Assembly: GCA_016222815.1 (NCBI GenBank)
Contig: JACRQE010000002.1
Span: forward strand, 62,001-126,000
Reading direction: 5' to 3'
DNA from: Candidatus Uhrbacteria bacterium
GTDB lineage: Bacteria > Patescibacteriota > Patescibacteriia > 2-12-FULL-60-25
DNA length: 64,000 nucleotides
Part shown: positions 42,478 through 50,592 of the stretch, piece after piece
How positions within the stretch are numbered: position 1 is the stretch's first letter
How the letters are laid out: every line of letters begins with the position of its first letter
Notes under the pieces: generated by a model
What the model saw: only the letters and a program-made list of their open reading frames with translations
What the model was told of the DNA's origin: nothing
The model's database searches: none
Made by a program: the position numbers and the translations under genes

Positions 42478-42545
42478 GGTTTGCAAAGTTACGGCTCTTG
42501 ATTTTTCTTGGAATTCAGGATTAAGTGCGGGTCGGAGGTGAGACG

Positions 42546-42866
42546 ATGGAAATGACGATACTCCGCAACATCCTACTCCTTGCCCTGGCCAAAGCGTACG
42601 ACGGCCAAAAAAACGCGTACATCATGCTCGAAGACATCGCCCCGGCCATCCTCTACCTGGAACAGGTGACACCCGAGCTCCACGGAGGCCACTCGAGCCG
42701 TGCCACTGGCGCACTCATCACGCTTGAAAGCCAGAAACTCGTGCGCATGGAACGCGGACGAGTTTACCTGACTGCTGCGGGCATCAATGCCTGCCAAGGC
42801 TCGGAACTCCCGCCGGGGTGGTCAGCCCTGCCGAACGAACTCAAGAAAAGGGTCAAGACAAAGTAA
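42546..42866 (+). CDS. Small hypothetical protein, possible winged-helix
   Basis: 106 residues from ATG 42546 (GGAGGTGAGACG upstream). Helical, with a C-terminal LVRMERGRVYLTAAGINACQ that resembles the wing and last helix of winged-helix proteins. May be a DNA-binding regulator; not established. Confidence 0.55.
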   Translation: MEMTILRNILLLALAKAYDGQKNAYIMLEDIAPAILYLEQVTPELHGGHSSRATGALITLESQKLVRMERGRVYLTAAGINACQGSELPPGWSALPNELKKRVKTK

Positions 42867-42943
42867 GCCCTGGACGGCAATGCCCTGTTGTCCGTCCGAC
42901 ATCTTCCGGGTGCGCACTCCGCACCCGGTTTTCTGTATTGGTG

Positions 42944-42949
42944 TACAAT
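42944..42949 (+). promoter_or_regulatory. -10 element of the transketolase N gene
   Basis: TG-TACAAT lies 6 bases before the ATG at 42956; no Shine-Dalgarno. Confidence 0.45.
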
Positions 42950-42955
42950 ATCCCC

Positions 42956-43855
42956 ATGATCACAGATAAACGTATCGCGGAGCTGGAAAAGACCGCGAAC
43001 CAGATACGACAGGACATCATCGAGATGCTGTTGATGGCGAAAAGCGGACATTCAGCCGGGCCGCTGGGTATGGCTGACGTGTTCACGGCGCTGTATTTCG
43101 AGATTGCGAATATAACGCCGGAGACGCGCGGGGAACCGGACCGCGACCGGGTCGTGCTCTCGAACGCGCACATCTGCCCGGTGCTGTATGCGACCCTGGC
43201 GAACCGCGGATATTTTCCACGCGAGGAGCTGAAGACGTTGCGCAAACTCGGGACGCGGCTACAGGGACATTCAAACAACCACTTTGGACCCGATCTGCCC
43301 ATCGAAACATCGGGCGGACCGTTGGGACAAGGCTCGTCACAAGCCGTGGGTATGGCGATTGCAGCGAGAGCGAACGCGAAACGAAACGATGTACGGGCGA
43401 ATGGTGATTCGCCCCTCCCCGTCTGGCATACTTGGGCCCTGCTTTCGGATGGCGAATTGGACGAAGGACAGAGTTGGGAGGCGATTGCATTGGCCGGCAA
43501 ACTCAACTTGCGCGAACTCACGGCATTCGTGGACCGCAACAACATCCAAATCGACGGCTTCACCGAAGACATCATGCCGCTCGAGCCTTTGGCCGATAAA
43601 TTTAAAGCCTTCAACTGGAGCGTCGTGGAGATTGATGGGCATAACATCCAAGAGATCGTGGCGGCGGCGGACAAGGCACGGGCCATCGCCGAGAATCCGA
43701 CGGTCATCATCTGCCACACCATCCCGGGCAAAGGTGTGGATTTCATGGAAAACAAATTCGAATGGCACGGCAAACCGCCAAATGTTGCGGAAGCGGAAGC
43801 CGCGCTCCGGGAGCTGCGCACGCTCGGCGGGCAGATAATGTCAGAGCATGAATAA
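42956..43855 (+). CDS. tktN: Transketolase, N-terminal (TPP pyrophosphate-binding) subunit
   Basis: 299 residues starting MITDKRIAELEK. Contains KSGHSAGPLGMADVFTALY, SNAHICPVLYATLANRGYF, SGGPLGQGSSQAVGMA, the TPP/Mg motif LSDGELDEGQSWEA followed by FVDRNNIQIDG, and ICHTIPGKGVDFMENKFEWHGKPP. Works with the separately encoded C-terminal half in the pentose phosphate pathway. The split form is common in CPR, archaea and some other bacteria. Confidence 0.93.
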   Translation: MITDKRIAELEKTANQIRQDIIEMLLMAKSGHSAGPLGMADVFTALYFEIANITPETRGEPDRDRVVLSNAHICPVLYATLANRGYFPREELKTLRKLGTRLQGHSNNHFGPDLPIETSGGPLGQGSSQAVGMAIAARANAKRNDVRANGDSPLPVWHTWALLSDGELDEGQSWEAIALAGKLNLRELTAFVDRNNIQIDGFTEDIMPLEPLADKFKAFNWSVVEIDGHNIQEIVAAADKARAIAENPTVIICHTIPGKGVDFMENKFEWHGKPPNVAEAEAALRELRTLGGQIMSEHE

Positions 43856-43861
43856 AAACAA

Positions 43862-43937
43862 CGTACCGCGTACCTCGTACCGCGTACAAAATACAATGAT
43901 GACATCGGTCGTACGAAGCACGCGGTACGCGGTACGA
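43862..43937 (+). repeat. GTAC-rich palindromic repeat between the transketolase genes
   Basis: Contains cgtaccgcgtac twice on the left and a 23-base unit at 43915-43937 identical to 4303-4325 in elp3. The two sides are complementary and would fold into a hairpin directly before the second gene's ATG. Confidence 0.8.
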
Positions 43938-44926
43938 TGAAATATATGTTAAACCCCACATTGAACCCCCAAATCTACGCCGCGGATGTCGAGAAGATCC
44001 CGACGCGCAACGGCTACGGTGATGCCTTGGTCGAACTTGGAGAAAAAAATCCTGACATATTCGTGCTGACCGGAGATCTGGCGGAATCGACGCGCGTGCT
44101 GGCGTTCCAGAAGAAATTCCCGCAACAATTCGTGGAATGCGGCGTGGCCGAGCAGAATATGATGGGCGTGGCCGCGGGACTGGCTTTGGCCGGGAAGATT
44201 CCGTTCGTCTCGTCATACGCCGTGTTCGTGCCGGGTCGCTGTTGGGACCAGTTGCGGGTCTCGGTCTGTTATTCGAATTCAAACGTGAAAATCGCGGGCG
44301 CCCATTCCGGAATTTCGGTAGGACCGGACGGAGCCACGCACCAGGCGTTGGAGGATATCGCCATCACGCGCGTCCTGCCGAACCTGACGGTCGTGGTGCC
44401 GTGTGATGCGGAGGAGACGCGGAAGTGCACGCATGCCGTGGCCGAGAAGGTCGGGCCGTGTTATTTCCGCTTTGCGCGGGAGAAGACGCCGGTCATCACA
44501 ACCAAAGAAACGCCGTTCGAGATCGGGAAGGCGCTGGTCGGCCGGGAGGGAAAAGATGCGACCATCGCGGCTTGCGGTCCCCTGTTGCATGAAGCTCTGC
44601 TCGCGGCGCGGGAATTGGAGAAGGAAGGCGTGGAGGTCGAAGTCTTGAATTGCCACACCCTTAAGCCGTTTGACGTCGAAACTCTCGTCGCAAGCGTGAA
44701 GAAAACGGGTTGTTGCGTCACGGTTGAGGAACATCAAATCACCGGTGGGCTTTATGGCGCAGTGGCCGAATGCCTGGGACGGAACTTGCCGGCGCCACTC
44801 GAAGCCGTCGGCATGCCGGACCACTTCGGGGAATCGGGAGAGCCGGACGAACTGTTGGAAAAATACGGGATGAAGGCTAAGCATATCGTCGCGGCTGTGA
44901 AGAAAGCGATGGGGAGAAAAAAATAA
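43937..44926 (+). CDS. tktC: Transketolase, C-terminal subunit
   Basis: 329 residues. Pyrimidine-binding domain with LTGDLAESTRVLAFQKKFP, ECGVAEQNMMGVAAGLALAG, GAHSGISVGPDGATHQALED; C-terminal transketolase domain with VEVEVLNCHTLKPFD and VTVEEHQITGGLYGAVAE. Forms the active enzyme with the upstream subunit. The start (ATG 43937 or 43946) directly abuts the palindromic repeat. Confidence 0.92.
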   Translation: MKYMLNPTLNPQIYAADVEKIPTRNGYGDALVELGEKNPDIFVLTGDLAESTRVLAFQKKFPQQFVECGVAEQNMMGVAAGLALAGKIPFVSSYAVFVPGRCWDQLRVSVCYSNSNVKIAGAHSGISVGPDGATHQALEDIAITRVLPNLTVVVPCDAEETRKCTHAVAEKVGPCYFRFAREKTPVITTKETPFEIGKALVGREGKDATIAACGPLLHEALLAARELEKEGVEVEVLNCHTLKPFDVETLVASVKKTGCCVTVEEHQITGGLYGAVAECLGRNLPAPLEAVGMPDHFGESGEPDELLEKYGMKAKHIVAAVKKAMGRKK

Positions 44927-44933
44927 GAATTTG

Positions 44934-44962
44934 AAAACGGCAGCCGGGGGGCTGCCGTTCAG
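44934..44962. terminator. Convergent terminator after tktC
   Basis: Stem aacggcagcc / ggctgccgtt between convergent genes. Confidence 0.65.
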
Positions 44963-44978
44963 AAATGACCCAAACGAA

Positions 44979-45452
44979 TCAGGAGCTGGCACTGTTGGAG
45001 GAAGAAGCGAGCGACTTCCTCTTGGTGCAATCAAGCGAATCAATGAAGGAATACAGACCGGCCCGGAATCGTTTTGAGGAGTGGATCTCCTGAACGTCTT
45101 CCGGAGACATCCCCTCCAGAATCATGAAGAACAGACCGTACAGATCCAGGATCCGCTGAAGACAGTTGCAGCACGAAGCCAGATGTTCTATCTCACCGCC
45201 GTTGGGGTCGCAGGCCAGGAGCAGGTCAACGACGTGGGCGGGGGTGACATCCGGCGTATCCGGGTCGAAGAGCAGCTGTTTGTCGGCAGTCGCGTAATCC
45301 GCAAGGGTTTTGATCGCCAGTGCGAATCTCTCGCGGTTGAAAAGCGGATCGAGAAGCAAGCCTTTCTTCATGGTCAGCTTGGACCCAAGACGAGCTTCCA
45401 GTTCGACCAGGCAGGCGTTGGCGAAATCTTCGAGAAGAAAATATCCAGCCAT
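44979..45452 (-). CDS. Hypothetical protein, paralogue of the next gene upstream
   Basis: 157 residues from ATG 45452 (GGAGGAGG upstream). Helical, not recognised. A shared segment with the product of 45557-46225 includes D(V/I)(T/S)PxH at one end and LEGM(S/E)P at the other, with a Cys pair between (SCCNCLQRI here). It has its own promoter (45482-45510). Confidence 0.65.
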   Translation of the reverse strand: MAGYFLLEDFANACLVELEARLGSKLTMKKGLLLDPLFNRERFALAIKTLADYATADKQLLFDPDTPDVTPAHVVDLLLACDPNGGEIEHLASCCNCLQRILDLYGLFFMILEGMSPEDVQEIHSSKRFRAGLYSFIDSLDCTKRKSLASSSNSASS

Positions 45453-45481
45453 CAGTCCTCCTCCTTGCAAAGGGCGCTACA

Positions 45482-45510
45482 GCTATAATATTTCTAAGCA
45501 TAAAAGTCAA
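45482..45510 (-). promoter_or_regulatory. Promoter whose -35 overlaps the upstream terminator
   Basis: Minus strand TTGACT, 17 bases, TATAGC. The -35 lies in the stem of the hairpin 45509-45532. Confidence 0.6.
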
Positions 45511-45535
45511 CGGCAGCCGAGGGGCTGCCGTTTTG
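45501..45535 (-). repeat. 35-bp terminator/promoter junction repeat, copy 1
   Basis: Identical over 35 bases to 46276-46310; contains the stem aacggcagcc / ggctgccgtt and the -35 hexamer of the following gene. Confidence 0.8.
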
Positions 45536-45556
45536 TAGAGGCGGGAGTGGTGCGGG

Positions 45557-46225
45557 CTACTTCTCGGAGCAGGCGATGATGTAGTCCCGCGTGTTGCGCA
45601 GGATGTCGCGGAAGCGGTCGGCGTCGGGGCGCTTGGACGAGTTGTTCACGACCATGAAGGCCGTGCGCAGGATGGCCTTGCCTTGTTCAGGCGGCAGGCC
45701 TTCCACGGCGCGGGCCGCGTAGGTGAGGTACGGCGGGTCGAACATGAGCTCGATCCATCTGATGTAGGACTTGGCGTACGCCGCGGCTTCGATCGCGGCC
45801 GTGAGCAGCGCATCGTCCAGACTTTCGCCTTCGTCCGCTTCGTCCATCTTGTGCAGAGCCACATCTGGTTCCATGCCTTCGAGGATATCGAAACACATGG
45901 TGGTCATGTTGCGCGCGGTCTCGAGATAACTTGCGCATTGCGCGAAGTACTCGAATTGCTTGGGATCTTCACCGATAACACCCAGGCACGCGCCGATCAT
46001 GGAGGTGAAATGGGTGGGTGAGATGTCCCCATTGATTTCGAAGTGCTTGGGGTCCGCTTCCGGCGCCAGCCGCTGAAGGGCTTGGCTGGCGAGCAGGTAG
46101 CGCATGGGATCGAGGACGTCGATCTTCGGCTCGCGCCCCGGTCGCATGACCATGACGACGTTGAATCGCTTGGCGATCTCGGTGAGGCACTGCTCCATGA
46201 ATGTCTTGAGCTTGATTTCGGTCAT
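45557..46225 (-). CDS. Hypothetical protein, paralogue of the gene at 44979
   Basis: 222 residues from ATG 46225; the neighbouring ATG at 46231 is too close to AAGGAGGG. Largely helical, acidic in the middle (KMDEADEGESLDDA). The shared segment has ISPTHFTSMIGACLG, DPKQFEYFAQCASYL and FDILEGMEPD. Function unknown; monocistronic. Confidence 0.65.
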   Translation of the reverse strand: MTEIKLKTFMEQCLTEIAKRFNVVMVMRPGREPKIDVLDPMRYLLASQALQRLAPEADPKHFEINGDISPTHFTSMIGACLGVIGEDPKQFEYFAQCASYLETARNMTTMCFDILEGMEPDVALHKMDEADEGESLDDALLTAAIEAAAYAKSYIRWIELMFDPPYLTYAARAVEGLPPEQGKAILRTAFMVVNNSSKRPDADRFRDILRNTRDYIIACSEK

Positions 46226-46256
46226 CTCCATCCCTCCTTGGTGAATGAACCGCTCT

Positions 46257-46285
46257 CTTTTAACGTATTTTCGGATAAAAGTCAA
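46257..46285 (-). promoter_or_regulatory. Promoter whose -35 overlaps the upstream terminator
   Basis: Minus strand TTGACT, 17 bases, TAAAAG, overlapping the hairpin 46284-46307. Confidence 0.55.
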
Positions 46286-46310
46286 CGGCAGCCGAGGGGC
46301 TGCCGTTTTG
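46276..46310 (-). repeat. 35-bp terminator/promoter junction repeat, copy 2
   Basis: Identical to 45501-45535. Confidence 0.8.
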
Positions 46311-46335
46311 GGAGGGGCGGACCGATGTGTCCGCC

Positions 46336-46989
46336 CTAATTCATGATCCGCGGTTCGCGCAGTTTACGGATGAGCAAACGGAGCGCGTCGTCATCCGGGA
46401 TTTCCTTCAGGCCGACCGCGGCGGCCAGGATGCGGAAATACCATGTGCGGTATTCGTCAGGCTTCACGGTGCGCAGGAACTCGGACACGATCTCGAACCG
46501 GTTCGGTTCGAGGATGATGGCGGTCCAACGCAGCATGGCGGCGCGGCTGACGAAGATGCCGCGGTCCGAGAACCTGACTTCGATCTCGCCCATGCCATCT
46601 TCCGCTTCGGGCTTCTCATCAGCCTGGTCGTAGCGGTCGAAGGTCAGGAGATGGACGAAGTAGACGAAGATGCTCTTGCGGACGAAAAGGAGCATTTCGC
46701 GATCCATGACGACCGGCGCACCGCGCGGCGTCACGCGGGAACGATCGGCCAGGTCAGACAAGATGCGAGCGGCTTCGCGCACCGTGACCACTCCTTTGGG
46801 GAGCAGTTTGGGCACATATTCCGGGTCGACCGAATCCACGATGATATGGGCCAGGACGCGATACGGCCGACCCGGGTCCGTGACGCGGATGAGCTTGGGA
46901 CGCCGCTCCTCCACGATCCGGGCAAGGCCGATTTCGTGGTCGCGGTCCATGACGCGAGCTAGTCCACGAGCGAAATCATAGCTGTCCAA
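46336..46989 (-). CDS. Hypothetical protein with TTG start
   Basis: 217 residues. The start is placed at TTG 46989 (LDSYDFARGL), because AGAGGAGG lies five bases upstream and a TTGACG-17-TATTTT promoter lies before that; the longer frame to 47142 would cross both. Soluble, alpha/beta, not recognised (LIRVTDPGRPYRVLAHIIVDS, FVRKSIFVYFVHLL). Downstream it ends in a GGGCGGAC palindrome. Confidence 0.6.
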   Translation of the reverse strand: MDSYDFARGLARVMDRDHEIGLARIVEERRPKLIRVTDPGRPYRVLAHIIVDSVDPEYVPKLLPKGVVTVREAARILSDLADRSRVTPRGAPVVMDREMLLFVRKSIFVYFVHLLTFDRYDQADEKPEAEDGMGEIEVRFSDRGIFVSRAAMLRWTAIILEPNRFEIVSEFLRTVKPDEYRTWYFRILAAAVGLKEIPDDDALRLLIRKLREPRIMN

Positions 46990-47060
46990 GGTGCCTCCTC
47001 TGTTTGCAGGATGAACGAAAATAGCGCGATTCGCGCATTTCGTCAAGTGTCGACACATGC

Positions 47061-47066
47061 TATCCT
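47061..47066 (+). promoter_or_regulatory. Extended -10 element of the PfkB-type kinase gene
   Basis: TGC-TATCCT lies 7 bases before the ATG at 47074; no Shine-Dalgarno. Confidence 0.5.
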
Positions 47067-47073
47067 GTCGCAT

Positions 47074-48072
47074 ATGGCTACCAAAACCAAGATTTTCGAC
47101 ATCGTGGCTGTGGGCGAATCCCAACGCGACATTTTTTACCATATTGACGAAGCGACCTTGAGCTGCCAGATAAACAAAGAAAGATGCCTGCTGTGCCTGG
47201 AATACGCGGATAAGATTCCGGTCAGGTACGTGGTCAAGGTCCCGGCGGCCGGAAATTCAGCTAACGCGGCAGTCGGAGCTTCGCGGTTAGGATTGAAAAG
47301 CGCGCTCCTGTCGTGGATCGGGAATGATTTCGCTGGACGGCATCTGCGCGAAGCATTGAAGGTGGAGAAAGTGGACCTCCGGCATTTGGTGACGGACATG
47401 AAACATCCGACGAGCGAGGCGACCATCATCAATTACCAGGGTGAGAAAACCCAGCTCGTATATTTCCAACCGCGGGTCCATAAATTCCCCACCCTTTCGC
47501 CGTCGCGCTGTCTGTATTACTCGGCTGTGGGCTTGAAGCACGAGGCGTGCGATGCGCACGTCAGAGCGTACCTGAAGACATATCCAAAAGCTTTTTTCGT
47601 GTTCCAGCCGGGCACGACGCATATCCGTACGGGACTGGAGCCGAACCGGCCGTTCATCGCAAGGAGCGACGTGTTCATCCTGAACAAGCAGGAAGCGCAT
47701 CAGCTTTTAGGCGACGGGGAACGGACGATTTGCAGCCTGCTTGATGGGTTCCATAAAATCGGTGCGAAGATCGCGATTGTGACGGACGGCAAGAACGGCG
47801 CTGATGCGTACGATGGAACCACACACTGGCACGTCCCGGCATTCGACGGTACGCCCGTGGAGACGACCGGTGCGGGAGACAGCTTTGCCATCGGCGCGGT
47901 CGTGGCTTTGCTTAAAAAAAGACCTCTTGAAGAAGCGCTGCGCTGGGGCTCGGCCAATGCCTGGAGCGTAATCCAAGAAATCGGACCGCAAAAAGGGTTG
48001 TTGGATGCAAAAGGGATGAAGAAGACGCTGAAGAAGTTTTCAAAGATTAAAGCGACGGTGCATAAGCATTAG
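47074..48072 (+). CDS. PfkB/ribokinase-family carbohydrate kinase
   Basis: 332 residues from ATG 47074. FDIVAVGESQRDIF at the N-terminus, VPAAGNSANAAVGASRLGLKSALLSWIGND (signature 1 region, shown here in two parts: AAGNSANAAVGASRLG and WIGNDFAG). The C-terminal anion-hole/catalytic motif is ETTGAGDSFAIGAVVA. Phosphorylates a sugar, sugar phosphate or nucleoside; the substrate is not evident. An insertion with Cys (NKERCLLCLEY, about 30-40) is unusual. Next to other sugar-phosphate genes. Confidence 0.85.
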   Translation: MATKTKIFDIVAVGESQRDIFYHIDEATLSCQINKERCLLCLEYADKIPVRYVVKVPAAGNSANAAVGASRLGLKSALLSWIGNDFAGRHLREALKVEKVDLRHLVTDMKHPTSEATIINYQGEKTQLVYFQPRVHKFPTLSPSRCLYYSAVGLKHEACDAHVRAYLKTYPKAFFVFQPGTTHIRTGLEPNRPFIARSDVFILNKQEAHQLLGDGERTICSLLDGFHKIGAKIAIVTDGKNGADAYDGTTHWHVPAFDGTPVETTGAGDSFAIGAVVALLKKRPLEEALRWGSANAWSVIQEIGPQKGLLDAKGMKKTLKKFSKIKATVHKH

Positions 48073-48107
48073 GTTAGACGATAGACCGTAGACGATAGCC
48101 AAAATTT

Positions 48108-48195
48108 AAAACGCCGCATGCAGGTTGCACGCGGCGTTTATGTTGCGTAGGGGCAAGGCAAGCCTTGCCCAGGGCGACGCATGCGTCGCCCCTAC
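48108..48195 (-). repeat. Composite palindromic repeat, copy A
   Basis: The hairpin aaacgccgcatg...gcggcgttt is followed by the GTAGGGGCAAGGC / GCCTTGCCC and GCGACGCATGCGTCGC palindromes. It ends just before the stop of the gene at 48199, acting as its terminator. Confidence 0.8.
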
Positions 48196-48198
48196 CGA

Positions 48199-48717
48199 TT
48201 AATCCGCGACCAGGATGAGGAGATTCCCCTCCTCGTCGAAGCCGAGGGGGAAGTTGCCAGCGACGAAGAGGTTGAGGAGTGGCTTGAACTTGGCGGCTTC
48301 GTCGGGTTTGCCGGCAAGGATGTAACCGCAAGCAAAGAAGAGCGATTCCCAAAGCGGATCATAGTCCCAGTTCACATCCGGCAAAATGAGCGAGTCCGCG
48401 AGCGAGTACGCGAGCGAGTTCCAGAGCGAGTCCGCGAGCGAGTCGTGGAGCGAGTGGTGGAGCGAATTCCGGAGCGACCTAACAAGCGAGTTGTGGAGCG
48501 AGTCGTGGAGCGAGTACCAACCTTTGAATATCCTCACGCCTTGAATTTCTCTCCAGTGGATTGCGCTCTTGGCCTGCTCTTCCACATCGGGCAAGACAGG
48601 TTTGCGCTCTTCTTTCCAACCGTAGAATGGCTGGAGGATTTCCATCAGAGTCGCGCCCTTACCCGGGAAGCGCTCCTCCCAGAAAGCCAAGTGCTTCTCG
48701 AATCCCACGTCTTCCAT
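48199..48717 (-). CDS. GNxPxGFD-family hypothetical protein with SLxx tetrapeptide array
   Basis: 172 residues. The N-terminus LAFWEERFPGKGATLMEIL and the C-terminus AGNFPLGFDEEGNLLILVAD are shared with three nearby genes. The middle carries about eleven tandem four-residue units of the form S-L-x-x (SLHDSLHNSLVRSLRNSL and on). These make a 12-base DNA periodicity. ATG 48717 has AAAGGAG upstream. Function unknown; the repeat may form an amphipathic helix or solenoid. Confidence 0.75.
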   Translation of the reverse strand: MEDVGFEKHLAFWEERFPGKGATLMEILQPFYGWKEERKPVLPDVEEQAKSAIHWREIQGVRIFKGWYSLHDSLHNSLVRSLRNSLHHSLHDSLADSLWNSLAYSLADSLILPDVNWDYDPLWESLFFACGYILAGKPDEAAKFKPLLNLFVAGNFPLGFDEEGNLLILVAD

Positions 48718-48777
48718 GGTACGAACTCCTTTTTACCGCGAACCTCGCGGACGGATGCGTCGAAATGACGATTTGGG

Positions 48778-48806
48778 AATCTACCACATTTTGGCCATTT
48801 CGTCAA
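48778..48806 (-). promoter_or_regulatory. Promoter of the gene at 48199, duplicated at 50459
   Basis: Minus strand TTGACG, 17 bases, TAGATT. The whole leader down to AAAAAGGAGTTCGTACC-ATG closely matches that of 49847-50398. Confidence 0.65.
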
Positions 48807-48820
48807 TCCCCACGGTGCGA

Positions 48821-48908
48821 AAAACGCCGCATGTAGGTCGCACGCGGCGTTTGTGTTTCGTAGGGGCAAGGCACGCCTTGCCCAGGGCGACGCATGCGTC
48901 GCCCCTAC
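48821..48908 (-). repeat. Composite palindromic repeat, copy B
   Basis: Same two-part element as 48108-48195; immediately downstream of the gene at 48912. Confidence 0.8.
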
Positions 48909-48911
48909 CGG

Positions 48912-49634
48912 TCAATCCGCGACCAGGACGAGGAGATTCCCATCCCGGTCGAACCCGACAGGCAAATTTCCGGCGAGCCAGAGCTCAAAGAACGGCCTGA
49001 ACTTGGCAGCTTCTTTCCCATTCCCCGCAATCGCGAAACTGCAGGCATGAACAAGAGTAAATTGTAGCGAATCAAGGAGCGGGAAGCTGAGTGAATCCGA
49101 ATAGTGGGTATATATCGAGCGGTAGAGCAAGCTCCACACCAGATCGCGAACGACATCTTCGAGCGCTCCCCGGTAGGAGTCATGGGGCAGTTCCTGAAGC
49201 GTGTCCTTGAGCGAGTCGCTCAACGAATCCCTGACCGAGTGGTTGAACTTTTCCCGAAGCGAAAAAACGATGCACCTGATCCCTTTGAACTTCCTCCAGA
49301 AGACAGCGTCCTTGGCACGTTTTTCCAAGTCAGGCAACGCCGGCTTGAGCTCGGGTCGCCAACTGCATAGAGGTCCGACGACCTCCATGAGCGCTGCGCC
49401 CTTGCCGAAAAATAGCTTTTCCCAGAAAGCGAGATCCTTACCCGCCGCTGGTGAGGGAGGTGGAGACGGTTCTTCTGGTTCTTGCGTCACTACCTCTTCT
49501 TTCGGTGCTCGGGCCGTCTTCTTCTTGCCGTACTTCCGGATGATGGCTTGCGCTTCATCGAAGTCGATCTGGCGCGAGACCAACATGGAGACGATGCGTC
49601 CGATCTGGTCTTGGGTGGCTCTTTTCCTTGTCAT
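48912..49634 (-). CDS. GNxPxGFD-family hypothetical protein with N-terminal extension
   Basis: 240 residues from ATG 49634. An N-terminal region (1-45) looks like a small helical domain (ATQDQIGRIVSMLVSRQ) and is followed by a Pro/Glu linker. The family core is LAFWEKLFFGKGAALMEVV, a degenerate SLxx array (HSVRDSLSDSLKDTL) and AGNLPVGFDRDGNLLVLVAD. Function unknown. Confidence 0.7.
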   Translation of the reverse strand: MTRKRATQDQIGRIVSMLVSRQIDFDEAQAIIRKYGKKKTARAPKEEVVTQEPEEPSPPPSPAAGKDLAFWEKLFFGKGAALMEVVGPLCSWRPELKPALPDLEKRAKDAVFWRKFKGIRCIVFSLREKFNHSVRDSLSDSLKDTLQELPHDSYRGALEDVVRDLVWSLLYRSIYTHYSDSLSFPLLDSLQFTLVHACSFAIAGNGKEAAKFRPFFELWLAGNLPVGFDRDGNLLVLVAD

Positions 49635-49846
49635 GGTGCGATCTCCATTGTTCCGCCAGGACAATCCGCTGTGGCCATTGGCCGAGGCTTGATTTGCGTC
49701 TTGGCAGGTGGAGCTTCCGCGTTCCGCGCGGCCGGTTCGGCGGAAAGCCGATAATTCTACTTACAGCAAAAAGATAGTCCGGTCAATTCTCTGATACGCA
49801 AACGCCGTGGCGAAGAAACCACGGCGTAGGAGACAGAAAACGAACA

Positions 49847-50398
49847 TCAATCCGCGACCAGGACGAGGGAATTATCGTATCCCTTGTCGAACAGGATCGG
49901 ACAGTTGCCCGCGCGCCAAAGTTCGAAAAGCGTCGCGTATTTCGCGGCCTGCTCCGGCTCCCCGAGGAGGATATGGGAACAGGGATACATGAGGATGGAA
50001 CCGAGCGGCCCAAATCCTTCCGAGTCGAAAAACGTCTCACCGAACGCTTCATCACATGCTTCGCCGAGGGCATCTCCGAACGTGAGTTTCATCGATGCTC
50101 CTGACCAGCCCTTGAGACTCAGGGGAGTGTCATCCAGCGCGCCATCGAGCGAATCGTAGTACAGGTCCCACAACTCCTTATCGCGCGATTTCGGAAATGC
50201 CTTCACGCCGAAACCGTGGTTGAACCAAGGCGACAATGCCGCCCTGACCCGCGCTTCCAGATCCGGCAACGCCGGTTTGAGCTCCGGCTTCCAGCCGTAG
50301 AACGGTCCGAGGATATCCAGCAGGGCGGCGCCCTTGCCAGGGAAACGCTTTTCCCAGAAGGCCAAACGCCCGGCGAAATCTTGGTCTGTGCTTTCCAT
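49847..50398 (-). CDS. GNxPxGFD-family hypothetical protein
   Basis: 183 residues. Family core LAFWEKRFPGKGAALLDIL and GWKPELKPALPDLE; the C-terminus has AGNCPILFDKGYDNSLVLVAD. The SLxx region has decayed to SLDGALDDTPLSL. ATG 50398 shares leader and Shine-Dalgarno with 48199-48717, pointing to a recent duplication that included the promoter. Confidence 0.7.
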   Translation of the reverse strand: MESTDQDFAGRLAFWEKRFPGKGAALLDILGPFYGWKPELKPALPDLEARVRAALSPWFNHGFGVKAFPKSRDKELWDLYYDSLDGALDDTPLSLKGWSGASMKLTFGDALGEACDEAFGETFFDSEGFGPLGSILMYPCSHILLGEPEQAAKYATLFELWRAGNCPILFDKGYDNSLVLVAD

Positions 50399-50458
50399 GG
50401 TACGAACTCCTTTTTACCGCGCGCCGCGCGGCCGGATGCGTCGAATTGACGATTGACG

Positions 50459-50487
50459 AATCTATCACATTCAGACCATTTCGTCAA
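50459..50487 (-). promoter_or_regulatory. Promoter of the gene at 49847
   Basis: Minus strand TTGACG, 17 bases, TAGATT; a near-copy of 48778-48806. Confidence 0.65.
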
Positions 50488-50501
50488 TCCTGGAGGTACT
50501 G

Positions 50502-50589
50502 AAAACGCCGCATGCAGGATGCACGCGGCGTTTGTGTTTCGTAGGGGCAAGGCACGCCTTGCCCAGGGCGACGCATGCGTCGCCCCTAC
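50502..50589 (-). repeat. Composite palindromic repeat, copy C
   Basis: Same element as copies A and B; immediately downstream of the gene at 50593. Confidence 0.8.
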
Positions 50590-50592
50590 CGG

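Noticed and set aside
48396-48540. Regular 12-base periodicity that could suggest a CRISPR or minisatellite
   Set aside because: It is the coding sequence of the SLxx tetrapeptide array; unit length is far too short for CRISPR and there are no spacers or cas genes in the window.
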